Positions 1 to 5,358 are shown, counted from the stretch's first letter. The stretch is DNA of 12,008 bases from Propionibacteriaceae bacterium (GCA_030544185.1 JAUNRO010000067.1:1-12008); one strand, 5' to 3'. Made by a program: numbers and translations. The notes: generated by a model from the sequence alone, not told the origin.

Positions 1-34
1 AGGGCGGTGTCCTAGGCCGCTAGACGATGGGGAC
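1..34 (-). tRNA. tRNA-Glu, 5' part only (cut by window start)
   Basis: On the minus strand, positions 34 to 1 read as the 5' half of a tRNA: a 7-base acceptor strand GTCCCCA, then TC, a D-arm GTCTAGCGGCCTAGGAC, one A, and an anticodon-stem strand CCGCC followed by loop bases CT. This matches the conserved 5' half of bacterial tRNA-Glu closely, including the unusual short D-arm. The anticodon itself lies outside the window, so identity rests on similarity of the 5' half. No strong promoter is visible in the roughly 118 bases upstream. Confidence 0.85.
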
Positions 35-125
35 CGGACCGGGACAACTAGAGATGTTCAGCCGGGGTCTAGGCCAAACGGCTTTCCAGGCGGTCCCGCG
101 CACCCCGGGAGCGAACGCCTCGCGG

Positions 126-141
126 CGCCCGAATCCGGGCG
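126..141 (-). terminator. small GC hairpin just after the SH3 protein gene
   Basis: A perfect 6-bp inverted repeat, CGCCCG / CGGGCG with a 4-base loop, lies 11 bases past the stop codon of the SH3-domain gene and before the tRNA-Glu gene on the same strand. There is no T-run after it, which is common for actinobacterial terminators but leaves the call weak. It could also be a chance GC hairpin. Confidence 0.3.
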
Positions 142-152
142 TACGCCGAGAA

Positions 153-1496
153 TCACCGCAGCACGGTGATGTGCACGTGATCTCGATGGTTGGCGGTGAC
201 GGAGCCGCGGTCGGCCATGAAGCGCCAGCCTTCGCGGGAGCGGGCGACGGACCAGATCCGCTGGTCCCAGATCACATATTCGACCTTCAGCGCGCTCGCG
301 TTCTGCTGGGCCCAGGTGGCGACGCGGTTGCCCAGGCCGGAGTTCGTATAGACCATGATGTCCAGCGCCCGGCCAGACGGGTGATCGGGCAGCGGATCGG
401 GGCGAACGCCATAGATGGTGCGCGCCTCCGGGAACTGCTGCTGGATCGCCGCGAGCAGCGCGGTCGCGTTCGGGGTCAGCCCGGGCAGGGTCTGGGTGTT
501 CTGGGTGGGCAGGGTGTTGCTGAGGTATTGCGCGGTGACCCAGCGCACGGTCCCGTTCCAGACGACCTCGGCGCGGCCGTTCTGCTGGCGGCCGGTGACC
601 TGGAGGGCGGAGCCGGTGGGCGCGACGCCGTATTGCGGGGCGCCGTCCGCCGCCGAGCCGCGCAGCGCGAGACCGGTGGTCGCATAGCGGGTCCCGACTG
701 TGGGCGGCAGTGTGGATGCGGGCGGGCGGGGCACGTTGGCCGAGCCCGAGATATAGAGGCTGTTCACCCACGCGAGCCGGCCGTCGTGGATGATCTGGGT
801 GCGCCCGTTCTCGGTGACGCCGGTGAGCCGCAGGGTCGAGCCGGAGGGGACGTTGGTGATGACGTCAAAGTCGGAGCCGGAGGTGGTGCGGACCATCAAT
901 TCGGCGGTGGCGGTCGCGGTGCTCTGCACCGGCGGCAGGCCGGGGCCGGCCGGAGTCGGTGCGGTCGGGCGAGCCTGGCTCAGGTAGCGCGTGGAGACCC
1001 AGCGCAGGGAGCCCCCGTGCACGATCTGGGAATAGCCGTTCGCCGTCACCCCGGTCGTCTCGACGGCCGTCCCGCGGGCCAGGACGGTCACGACCCGATA
1101 GGTGAGAGCGGCGCCGGTGCGGACGTTGAGGGCGGCGGTGGTGTAGGCGGAGCCGCGCTCGGCCGGTGGGGCCGAGTGGGGCGTGTTGCCGACGCCGACG
1201 GCGTTCAGGTAGGCATCCGATACCCAGCCTTGGCGCCCGCGGAAGGTGATCGGCATCCAGCCGTTGCGGGCGGGGCCGGTCGAGTCGATCCGGGTGCCGG
1301 TGGGTAGCGCGCCGATGATGCCGTGGTTCAGGCCAGGTCCGGAGCGGACGTTCAGGCCTGCGCTCGCGCGGACCGTGAACGGGTCGGCGGTGGCAGCGGC
1401 GGAGTAGGCCACACTGGCCACGGCTCCGAAGGTGGTGATCATCACAGCGGCCGCGCCCAAGGCGGTCGCCGAGCGCGCACGGCGTAGGAACTTCAC
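153..1496 (-). CDS. secreted protein with four SH3-like repeats and a C-terminal LAS-type metallopeptidase-like domain
   Basis: Predicted 447-residue exported cell-wall protein, probably a peptidoglycan hydrolase. The GTG start at 1496 was chosen over an upstream in-frame ATG (1769) because AAAGGGGAAG sits 5 bases before it and a signal peptide begins there: KFLRRARS, then a hydrophobic core to about residue 35, with likely cleavage near the ATA/DP boundary. Four SH3b-type repeats follow at about 40-98, 117-173, 194-250 and 270-327, each with an LNVR-like start and a WV...YL end, linked by Pro/Thr-rich stretches. The C-terminal domain (about 340-447) has H372-P-S-G-R-A-L-D379, the HxxGxAxD metal-binding motif of LAS peptidases (M15, M74), and H437-R-D-H440-V-H442. 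The HxxHxH arrangement resembles MepA (M74) more than the ExxHxH of VanX/VanY. SH3b repeats usually tether hydrolases to the wall. The exact bond cut is not deducible. Confidence 0.85.
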   Translation of the reverse strand: MKFLRRARSATALGAAAVMITTFGAVASVAYSAAATADPFTVRASAGLNVRSGPGLNHGIIGALPTGTRIDSTGPARNGWMPITFRGRQGWVSDAYLNAVGVGNTPHSAPPAERGSAYTTAALNVRTGAALTYRVVTVLARGTAVETTGVTANGYSQIVHGGSLRWVSTRYLSQARPTAPTPAGPGLPPVQSTATATAELMVRTTSGSDFDVITNVPSGSTLRLTGVTENGRTQIIHDGRLAWVNSLYISGSANVPRPPASTLPPTVGTRYATTGLALRGSAADGAPQYGVAPTGSALQVTGRQQNGRAEVVWNGTVRWVTAQYLSNTLPTQNTQTLPGLTPNATALLAAIQQQFPEARTIYGVRPDPLPDHPSGRALDIMVYTNSGLGNRVATWAQQNASALKVEYVIWDQRIWSVARSREGWRFMADRGSVTANHRDHVHITVLR

Positions 1497-1499
1497 AGT

Positions 1500-1509
1500 C
1501 TTCCCCTTT
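1500..1509 (-). promoter_or_regulatory. ribosome binding site fixing the start of the SH3 protein
   Basis: Minus-strand AAAGGGGAAG, with GGGGA at 1502-1506 and 5 bases to the GTG at 1494-1496. It supports the GTG start immediately before the signal peptide and excludes the 91-residue upstream extension, which has no signal-peptide or domain character. Confidence 0.7.
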
Positions 1510-1596
1510 GGCGGCGGGTGCCACCGGTCGTGGTCGACGGGCGGCCAGGGCCACCCGATTCCTTGTGTGCCCGGCCGCGCACGGCCGAGCGTCACC

Positions 1597-1678
1597 CGCT
1601 CCCCAACGAGCGACAACGTGCCCAGCCGCTTCCCAACGCCTGGGTACGCCCCCTGTGGCATCCCGGCCGCTTCCCAAC
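1597..1678. repeat. three phased direct repeats upstream of the SH3 protein gene
   Basis: Three copies of an 11-bp element lie at 1597-1607 (CGCTCCCCAAC, one mismatch), 1627-1637 and 1668-1678 (both CGCTTCCCAAC). On the minus strand the element reads GTTGGGAAGCG. Copy-to-copy distances are 30 and 41 bp, close to three and four helical turns, so the copies would lie on one face of the DNA. They sit 100-180 bp upstream of the GTG start, inside the 339-bp divergent gap. They could be regulator binding sites or repeated elements of a leader RNA. No known regulator is recognised. Confidence 0.55.
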
Positions 1679-1708
1679 AACCGTCACACCAGACTCGGGG
1701 CTCACTGG

Positions 1709-1738
1709 AATCTAATCGTGACTCAATCGCAACTGCAA
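1709..1738 (-). promoter_or_regulatory. candidate promoter for the SH3 protein gene
   Basis: On the minus strand, TTGCAG (1733-1738) and TAGATT (1709-1714) are separated by 18 bases, a fair match to housekeeping sigma elements within the most AT-rich part of the gap. If used, the transcript would have a leader of about 200 bases containing the three repeats. This is inference from pattern only. Confidence 0.3.
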
Positions 1739-1823
1739 TCGCGTGGAGTCTTTTCTGACCCACTGGCAACAGGACACGCCGCGGGCGGGGAGAAAATCAC
1801 AAGGGCGTAGTTCGGAGGTCGGC

Positions 1824-1829
1824 TAGGTT
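1824..1829 (+). promoter_or_regulatory. candidate leaderless -10 element for the zincin gene
   Basis: TAGGTT fits the TANNNT actinobacterial -10 pattern and ends 6 bases before the ATG at 1836, so transcription would begin at or next to the A of the start codon. No Shine-Dalgarno sequence sits at normal spacing: GAGG is 1 base from the ATG, and GGAGG at 1814-1818 is 17 bases away. Both facts fit a leaderless mRNA. No clear -35 box is seen. Confidence 0.45.
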
Positions 1830-1835
1830 CGAGGC

Positions 1836-2189
1836 ATGGCCGTCGACATGACACCCGCCGAGTTCGACGAGCTCGTCACCGAAGCGCTGGACACGGTGCC
1901 CGACGAGCTTCTCGATATGGTCGAGAATTGCGTTGTCCTCGTGGAGCCAGAGGCCCCGGAGAACTACCCCCACGCGCTCGGACTGTATGAAGGAATCCCT
2001 TTGACAGAAAGGAATTCTTACTATTCGATGGCGCTGCCCGATCGCATCTTCATCTTCCGCAACCCGATCCTGCGGATGTGTCGATCCAGGGAGCAGGCGG
2101 TGCGTGAGGTGCGCATCACGGTGGTGCACGAGATCGCCCACCACTTCGGGATCGACGACGACCGGCTGCACGAACTCGGCTATGGCTGA
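1836..2189 (+). CDS. small zincin-type metalloprotease family protein (DUF1025-like)
   Basis: A 117-residue cytosolic protein of the short 'metallopeptidase family protein' / zincin-like group that is widespread in actinobacteria. It begins with the typical helix FDELVTEALDTVPDELL (10-26), continues through a beta-rich middle (NCVVLVEP, IFIFRNPILR), and ends with H98-E-I-A-H102-H-F-G-I-D-D, the HExxH zinc motif followed by a conserved acidic stretch and RLHELGYG. Length and motif order match the family. No signal peptide or membrane segment is present. Substrate and physiological role are unknown for the family. A second in-frame ATG at codon 5 is possible, but the first fits the leaderless -10 element. 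It is transcribed divergently from the SH3 protein gene and convergently with the GroEL-apical-like gene, so it is probably monocistronic. Confidence 0.85.
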   Translation: MAVDMTPAEFDELVTEALDTVPDELLDMVENCVVLVEPEAPENYPHALGLYEGIPLTERNSYYSMALPDRIFIFRNPILRMCRSREQAVREVRITVVHEIAHHFGIDDDRLHELGYG

Positions 2190-2217
2190 GCTCCCGGCCA
2201 CGGCCAGGGGAGTGCTG

Positions 2218-2231
2218 CGAGAAATATCTCG
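2218..2231. terminator. small hairpin between convergent genes
   Basis: CGAGA-AATA-TCTCG is a perfect 5-bp inverted repeat with an AATA loop in the 69-bp gap between two convergent genes (stops at 2189 and 2259). Its position suits a bidirectional terminator, but the stem is short and there is no T-run, so support is weak. Confidence 0.25.
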
Positions 2232-2258
2232 GGCGAAACTCTCAAGCGGTAGGTGAGG

Positions 2259-2921
2259 TTATTGGGTCACGACCCAGGTCTGCGCCGTCGAACTGACCCA
2301 TGTCCGGGCCGTTCCAATCGCAAAGTCCGGTATCCATCCTGACTGCAATTCGGATCGCGACAAGGGCTTACTTGAGGTTGCAGCAGCGATTGCCTGGAGG
2401 GTTGCGGTGTCCGCGGTGACCGCCGCGACCACCAGCGTGCGGTAGAGGTGGTTCACCACGAGCGTCTCGCGTGTTTCGTGGTCGAAATCGGGCGCCGCGA
2501 GGACCACCGCGCTCTTGCTGCTGGCCGCGTCCTCGAGGAACGGCAGCACCTCCCGCAGCGTCTGGACCGGTTCCGCGCACACCAGCACCCGCGGGTTGTC
2601 GATCACGGCCCACCCCGTCGGGCGGTCGCTGACGAGCGAATCTGCTGCCAAGGGCGCGCCGAGTGGGGGCACAGACCGGAGGCGTACGCGCAGGGCGGTG
2701 CGCTCGTCCTCGCTCAGCTCACGGTCGCCGGTGGGAGCCGGGCGGGGATCGGTGACGTACGCCGGGGTGTCCCCGGCGTAGCCCGGAATGGGGCGATCAG
2801 GGGGGCGGGTGAGCTGTTCGGCGCGACGCCGGTTGCGCTCGCGGTCCCACAGCGCGCCGAACAGGATGACCGCGACGCCGACGGCCATCACGATGATCAG
2901 CCCGATCTGCCAGCCAGCCAT
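2259..2921 (-). CDS. membrane-anchored protein with a GroEL apical-domain-like soluble part
   Basis: A 220-residue protein. Residues 4-24 form one hydrophobic helix (start MAGWQIGLIIV), followed by the basic patch DRERNRRR, so it is probably a single-pass protein with the C-terminal part in the cytoplasm. A Pro-rich linker (about 38-68) leads to residues 85-219, which by eye follow the GroEL apical domain: PRVLVCAEPVQTLREVLPFLE against P-ILL----S-(I/V)(R/K)-LLP-LE, TLVVN identical, AAVTADTATLQAIAAAT against AVKAP...ML-DIA-LTG, and the tail ARTWVSSTAQTWVV against AR-V-V-KD-TT-V. GroEL substrate-groove residues equivalent to L234, L237, V263 and V264 are kept (L126, L129, V155, V156). The equatorial ATPase part is absent. 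GAGGGGG lies 6 bases before the ATG. Function is unknown. A role in holding or binding unfolded polypeptides at the membrane is inference. Confidence 0.75.
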   Translation of the reverse strand: MAGWQIGLIIVMAVGVAVILFGALWDRERNRRRAEQLTRPPDRPIPGYAGDTPAYVTDPRPAPTGDRELSEDERTALRVRLRSVPPLGAPLAADSLVSDRPTGWAVIDNPRVLVCAEPVQTLREVLPFLEDAASSKSAVVLAAPDFDHETRETLVVNHLYRTLVVAAVTADTATLQAIAAATSSKPLSRSELQSGWIPDFAIGTARTWVSSTAQTWVVTQ

Positions 2922-3001
2922 CCGCAGCCCCCTCGTTCACCAAGTCACCGCCATTGTTCCAGCGGTGTCCGACAATCTCGGTCTCGCGGGCAGGCCGCAA
3001 C

Positions 3002-3044
3002 GCAAGGGGCCCGGGGCGCCGTTCGGCAACCCCAGGCCCCTTGC
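3002..3044 (-). terminator. strong hairpin terminator of the six-cysteine protein gene
   Basis: Arms GCAAGGGGCCCGGGG (3002-3016) and CCCCAGGCCCCTTGC (3030-3044) form a 15-bp stem with a single mismatch that becomes a G-U pair in the minus-strand RNA. The 13-base loop can itself pair GCCG with CGGC. It begins 13 bases after the stop codon of the six-cysteine gene. No T-run follows. It separates that gene from the GroEL-apical-like gene, suggesting that the two same-strand genes are not simply co-transcribed. Confidence 0.7.
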
Positions 3045-3056
3045 TGGTGATCGGAC

Positions 3057-3371
3057 TCACTTCTTGCCGTGCGAGAACAGCATCGTCTTGAGGGAGAGGA
3101 TCGAGGTGACGAGACCCACCCAGTTGAAGCTGGACGAAGCGTGGCTCTGGCCGCCGCACGACCCGGAGTACTGCGAGCACGAGCAGCTCTGCTGGTAGCT
3201 GCCACAGGTGCGGGTGTTGCTGCAGCTGGTGTAGCGGTAGCCGGAGCTGGAGCACGAGCCGGAGCCGTAGTAGCCACCGGTCGAGGCATACGGCGCGGCC
3301 ATCGCCACCGGCGCGCTGAAGGTCAGCAGAGCGGCGGCACCAGCAACGGAAGCGACAATTTTACGCGACAT
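3057..3371 (-). CDS. small secreted six-cysteine Ser/Gly/Tyr-rich protein
   Basis: A 104-residue protein of no family I recognise. It has a clear Sec signal peptide: MSRKIV, a hydrophobic core, and likely cleavage after PVAMA at residue 25. The mature part begins with a Ser/Gly/Tyr-rich, charge-poor segment carrying six cysteines at 40, 50, 56, 63, 65 and 72 (spacing C-x9-C-x5-C-x6-C-x-C-x6-C), enough for three disulfides. It ends with a hydrophobic segment WVGLVTSILSLKTMLF (84-99) and basic tail SHGKK, which could be a membrane-inserting or amphipathic helix. AGGAG lies 5 bases before the ATG. The gene has its own candidate promoter and a strong terminator, so it is a single-gene transcript. 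It could be a surface structural protein, an envelope-stress protein or a secreted antimicrobial-like peptide; the sequence does not decide between them. Confidence 0.7.
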   Translation of the reverse strand: MSRKIVASVAGAAALLTFSAPVAMAAPYASTGGYYGSGSCSSSGYRYTSCSNTRTCGSYQQSCSCSQYSGSCGGQSHASSSFNWVGLVTSILSLKTMLFSHGKK

Positions 3372-3459
3372 GATAACTCCTGCACTGAGTCATGGAAAGG
3401 ATGGAGGTGGAACCCTTTTTCGCTCGCCCGCGTTGCGCACCACGGCTGAGCGTTTGTTA

Positions 3460-3522
3460 AGGCTAATCACTTATGGACGGGCGTGCCATGAGCGGGTTCG
3501 GAAGTTGCCGGGTAATCTTCCG
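3460..3522 (-). promoter_or_regulatory. candidate promoter and adjoining inverted repeat for the six-cysteine gene
   Basis: On the minus strand, TGGCAC (3483-3488) and TAGCCT (3460-3465, TANNNT type) are 17 bases apart, giving a leader of roughly 80 bases. Just upstream, 3499-3522 holds an inverted repeat CGGAAG-N12-CTTCCG, a possible operator. Both are pattern-based guesses. Confidence 0.3.
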
Positions 3523-3587
3523 GTTGCCATTGAGGCGCCCTCCTAACCATTGGTCCAGGAGCGTCAGAGCGGGCTGTGGCGCGCCTC

Positions 3588-3605
3588 AGCGGGTGGTCAC
3601 CCGCT
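3588..3605. repeat. 18-bp near-perfect palindrome
   Basis: AGCGGGTG-GT-CACCCGCT has 8-bp perfect arms around a 2-base centre. As DNA it could bind a dimeric regulator. As RNA it would fold into a 7-bp hairpin with loop GGTC. It lies about 100 bp upstream of the candidate promoter of the six-cysteine gene and has no T-run on either side. Confidence 0.5.
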
Positions 3606-3678
3606 CGCGACCGGCCGTTGCGCTCTGCCTAAACCGCCAGTGCTGCGGCAGGGTCGAGACGGCGATCATGCGCCTCTC

Positions 3679-3701
3679 AGGAGGGGTGATCCAGCCCTCC
3701 T
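3679..3701. repeat. hairpin with AGGAGGG/CCCTCCT arms
   Basis: AGGAGGG (3679-3685) and CCCTCCT (3695-3701) form a perfect 7-bp stem around the 9-base loop GTGATCCAG. The 5' arm looks like an anti-Shine-Dalgarno partner, but no start codon follows at useful spacing. It may be part of a structured RNA or an accidental hairpin. Confidence 0.4.
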
Positions 3702-3796
3702 TGCCCCCGTCACCGATGCGCAGCGCAAATTCCTGACCGGGGCCGGGGTTGCCTGCCTGGCGGCGGGCCGAGCCCGGGGGTTAATAAAGGACTGCG

Positions 3797-3823
3797 AAAA
3801 CGCGACGATATGCGCGGGTTTTT
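3797..3823 (-). terminator. probable terminator downstream of tRNA-Lys
   Basis: An inverted repeat AAAACGCG ... CGCG-GG-TTTT, with a 2-base bulge and an 8-base loop, lies 59 bases past the 3' end of tRNA-Lys on the minus strand, where it ends in CGCGTTTT. The A/T runs on both sides mean it could also act on the plus strand. It is unusually AT-rich at its ends for this window, which supports a terminator. Confidence 0.45.
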
Positions 3824-3881
3824 GGAGTTCCAATGGCAGGAATAGGTGAAATCTGCGCGTCCCCTTGGCACGCCGACTGGG

Positions 3882-3955
3882 TGCCCCCAGTGGGACTCGA
3901 ACCCACGACCCGCGGATTAAAAGTCCGCTGCTCTAACCAACTGAGCTATAGGGGC
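3882..3955 (-). tRNA. tRNA-Lys (anticodon UUU)
   Basis: A complete 74-base cloverleaf on the minus strand: acceptor GCCCCTA pairs with TGGGGGC (one G-U), the D-arm is GCTC-AGTTGGTTA-GAGC, the anticodon stem GCGGA/TCCGC encloses loop CTTTTAA with anticodon TTT, the variable loop is GGGTC, and the T-arm is GTGGG-TTCGAGT-CCCAC. The discriminator is A and no CCA is encoded, as is usual in actinobacteria. It decodes AAA (and AAG by wobble), the rarer Lys codon in a genome of this GC content. Confidence 0.97.
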
Positions 3956-3961
3956 CCGGCA

Positions 3962-3967
3962 AGCTTA
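3962..3967 (-). promoter_or_regulatory. candidate -10 of the tRNA-Lys gene
   Basis: Minus-strand TAAGCT (TANNNT type) ends 6 bases before the mature tRNA 5' end at 3955. No clear -35 box is found 16-18 bases upstream, so the call is weak. Confidence 0.25.
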
Positions 3968-4065
3968 GCTGAACCGGCCTCCCGGCGCTCCTCATGGAAC
4001 CGCCGCGCCGACGGGATGGCCCTTGCTGGCCGCCGTTCGGCCTGAGCCTGCCCCACCAGGGAAAT

Positions 4066-4081
4066 CCGGCGCTCGCGCCGG
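4066..4081. repeat. GC hairpin in the divergent tRNA-Lys/operon gap
   Basis: CCGGCG-CTCG-CGCCGG is a perfect 6-bp inverted repeat with a CTCG loop. It sits between two divergent transcription units (tRNA-Lys and the glycosyltransferase operon), where an operator or insulating terminator would be plausible. A weaker inverted repeat CATGA-N8-TCATG lies at about 4092-4109. Confidence 0.35.
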
Positions 4082-4132
4082 CCCTCGGTCACATGAAGAT
4101 CTCCTCATGTCCACGTCAGATTTACCTCACGT

Positions 4133-4138
4133 TAACCT
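4133..4138 (+). promoter_or_regulatory. candidate -10 of the glycosyltransferase/exporter operon
   Basis: TAACCT (TANNNT type) in the AT-richer segment just upstream of the first operon gene. Transcription would start around 4145, leaving a leader of only about 8 bases before the ATG at 4153. That fits the absence of any Shine-Dalgarno sequence there. No convincing -35 box is visible. Confidence 0.3.
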
Positions 4139-4152
4139 TGCACTCTCGTTCC

Positions 4153-5358
4153 ATGACGCGATCCCGCCGCCCCCGCATCGCCCTCTATGGACACGACACC
4201 CAAGGCCTGGGCCACCTGCGCCGCAACCTGGTGCTGTCCACCGCCTTTGCCTCGGACCTCCCGGAGGGCCTCGGCGCGGAGGTGCTCCTGCTCACGGGGG
4301 CGAGCGAGGTCGGCATGTTCCCGCGGCCCGAGGGCGTCGACGCGCTCGTGCTGCCGGGCGTTCGCAAGGATGATCGCGGCCGGTACGCCCCGCGTTCCCT
4401 GCGGGGGCGGCTCAGCGACCTCGTCGGTTTCCGGGCCTCGATGATCACGGCGGCGCTGGATGCGTTCCGGCCGCACCTGCTGGTGGTCGACAAGACCCCG
4501 CGCGGGTTCGGCGGGGAGCTGGAGCAGGCGCTCCGCCTGGTGCGCGAGCGTGGGACGCACACGGTGCTCGGCTTGCGCGATGTGCTCGACGATCCCGCCG
4601 TCGCTCGGGACCAATGGCTCACCGATGCAGCCGATGTTGCCGTCCGGAACCGCTATGACGAGGTCTGGGTCTATGGCGACCCCGTCATTCACGATCTGAC
4701 AACCGCCACGGGAATGGCCCCGGACGTCGCCGCGCGGACCCACCATCTCGGCTATCTCTCCGCCGACCGCATCTCTGAAACCGAACGCGCGCACCGGCCC
4801 GCCACCGACGGCCGCGACTATGTCCTGGTCATGGTCGGCGGCGGCCAGGACGGCGCTCAGCTCTCCCGGTTCGCGGCCCGGATGATCCCGCCGCCCGGGA
4901 TGGAGCTGATCGTGCTGACGGGTCCGCAGCTGGCGGAGTCGGAGGTGCGCCGGGTGCGCCGCGCCGCGGCCGGGCGTCCCGGAGTGCAGGTCATGCGGTT
5001 CAGCCGGCACGGCGCAGCCTGGCTCGCCGGTGCCCGCGCCGTCGTCACGATGGGCGGCGCCAACACCGTTGCCGAGATCCTCGACACCGAGGTCCCCGCC
5101 CTGGTCGTCCCGCGCACCACCCCGCGCGCCGAACAGCTCGTCCGGGCCGAGGCGCTGGCCGAACACGGGCATCTGTCGTTCATGCTGCCCCAGGACATCA
5201 CCACCGAAGCTCTGCAGGAGTGGGTCCACCAGGCCGTTGGCACCCACGTGGACCGCAGCCGCCTCGACCGCGGCGGCATCGCTGCCGCCACCGAGCGCGC
5301 CCGGCACCTCCTCCTCGACCGCATCTCCACTGACACCAGGAGCTCCCATGTCGCCTGA
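4153..5358 (+). CDS. COG4671-like GT-B glycosyltransferase (MurG-related fold)
   Basis: A 401-residue cytosolic glycosyltransferase, first gene of the operon. The ATG at 4153 was chosen because the conserved N-terminus begins there (RIALYGHDTQGLGHLRRN, residues 8-25), typical of the 'predicted glycosyltransferase' COG4671 group. The 53 residues upstream in frame look non-coding. The N-terminal Rossmann-like half (about 8-210) leads to a C-terminal donor-binding half: VMVGGGQDGAQL (226-237), then GGANTVAEIL (301-310) and VPRTTPRAEQLVRAEAL (319-335), which resemble the nucleotide-sugar-binding loops of MurG-type enzymes. No Shine-Dalgarno sequence precedes the start, so initiation may be near-leaderless. 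The frame overlaps the next gene by 11 bases. Donor and acceptor sugars cannot be read from the sequence. Confidence 0.85.
   Translation: MTRSRRPRIALYGHDTQGLGHLRRNLVLSTAFASDLPEGLGAEVLLLTGASEVGMFPRPEGVDALVLPGVRKDDRGRYAPRSLRGRLSDLVGFRASMITAALDAFRPHLLVVDKTPRGFGGELEQALRLVRERGTHTVLGLRDVLDDPAVARDQWLTDAADVAVRNRYDEVWVYGDPVIHDLTTATGMAPDVAARTHHLGYLSADRISETERAHRPATDGRDYVLVMVGGGQDGAQLSRFAARMIPPPGMELIVLTGPQLAESEVRRVRRAAAGRPGVQVMRFSRHGAAWLAGARAVVTMGGANTVAEILDTEVPALVVPRTTPRAEQLVRAEALAEHGHLSFMLPQDITTEALQEWVHQAVGTHVDRSRLDRGGIAAATERARHLLLDRISTDTRSSHVA

Larger units (their letters stand above)
3372..3881. other. gene-free 510-base stretch with several hairpins
   Basis: Between the six-cysteine gene and tRNA-Lys I find no open reading frame with a ribosome binding site, domain or convincing composition. 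The short plus-strand frames here are rich in Arg/Pro and start without a Shine-Dalgarno sequence. The stretch holds a candidate promoter (3460-3488), an 18-bp palindrome (3588-3605), a 7-bp-stem hairpin (3679-3701), a 5-bp GC hairpin (CGGGC-CGA-GCCCG, 3764-3776) and a probable terminator (3797-3823). A small RNA gene is possible. I recognise no known RNA family (no SRP RNA, 6C RNA or ydaO signature seen). Confidence 0.5.

Noticed and set aside
27..1307. A 426-codon plus-strand open frame over the SH3 protein gene and tRNA-Glu
   Set aside because: The translation is Gly/Ala/Arg-rich without domains, and it starts inside a tRNA gene. The minus strand has a signal peptide, repeats and metal-binding motifs.
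1497..1740. ydaO (c-di-AMP) riboswitch ahead of the wall-hydrolase-like gene
   Set aside because: Such riboswitches often precede actinobacterial wall hydrolases, but I could not find the conserved core segments of the motif in this leader.
1497..1769. 91-residue N-terminal extension of the SH3 protein
   Set aside because: It would bury the signal peptide and the ribosome binding site at 1500-1509, and it contains the direct repeats. It has no domain character.
3473..3736. Plus-strand 87-codon frame in the gap before tRNA-Lys
   Set aside because: No ribosome binding site, Arg/Pro/Ser-rich translation with no hydrophobic core, and hairpins inside it. More likely non-coding.
3840..3960. Integration site (att) of a mobile element at tRNA-Lys
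   Set aside because: tRNA 3' ends are common integration sites, but there is no second copy of the tRNA 3' end, no integrase and no phage or plasmid gene in the window.
4045..4105. Short minus-strand gene starting after GAGGAG near 4100
   Set aside because: The ATG at normal spacing is followed immediately by a TGA stop, and the alternative upstream ATG gives only a 36-codon, Gly/Arg/Ala-rich frame.
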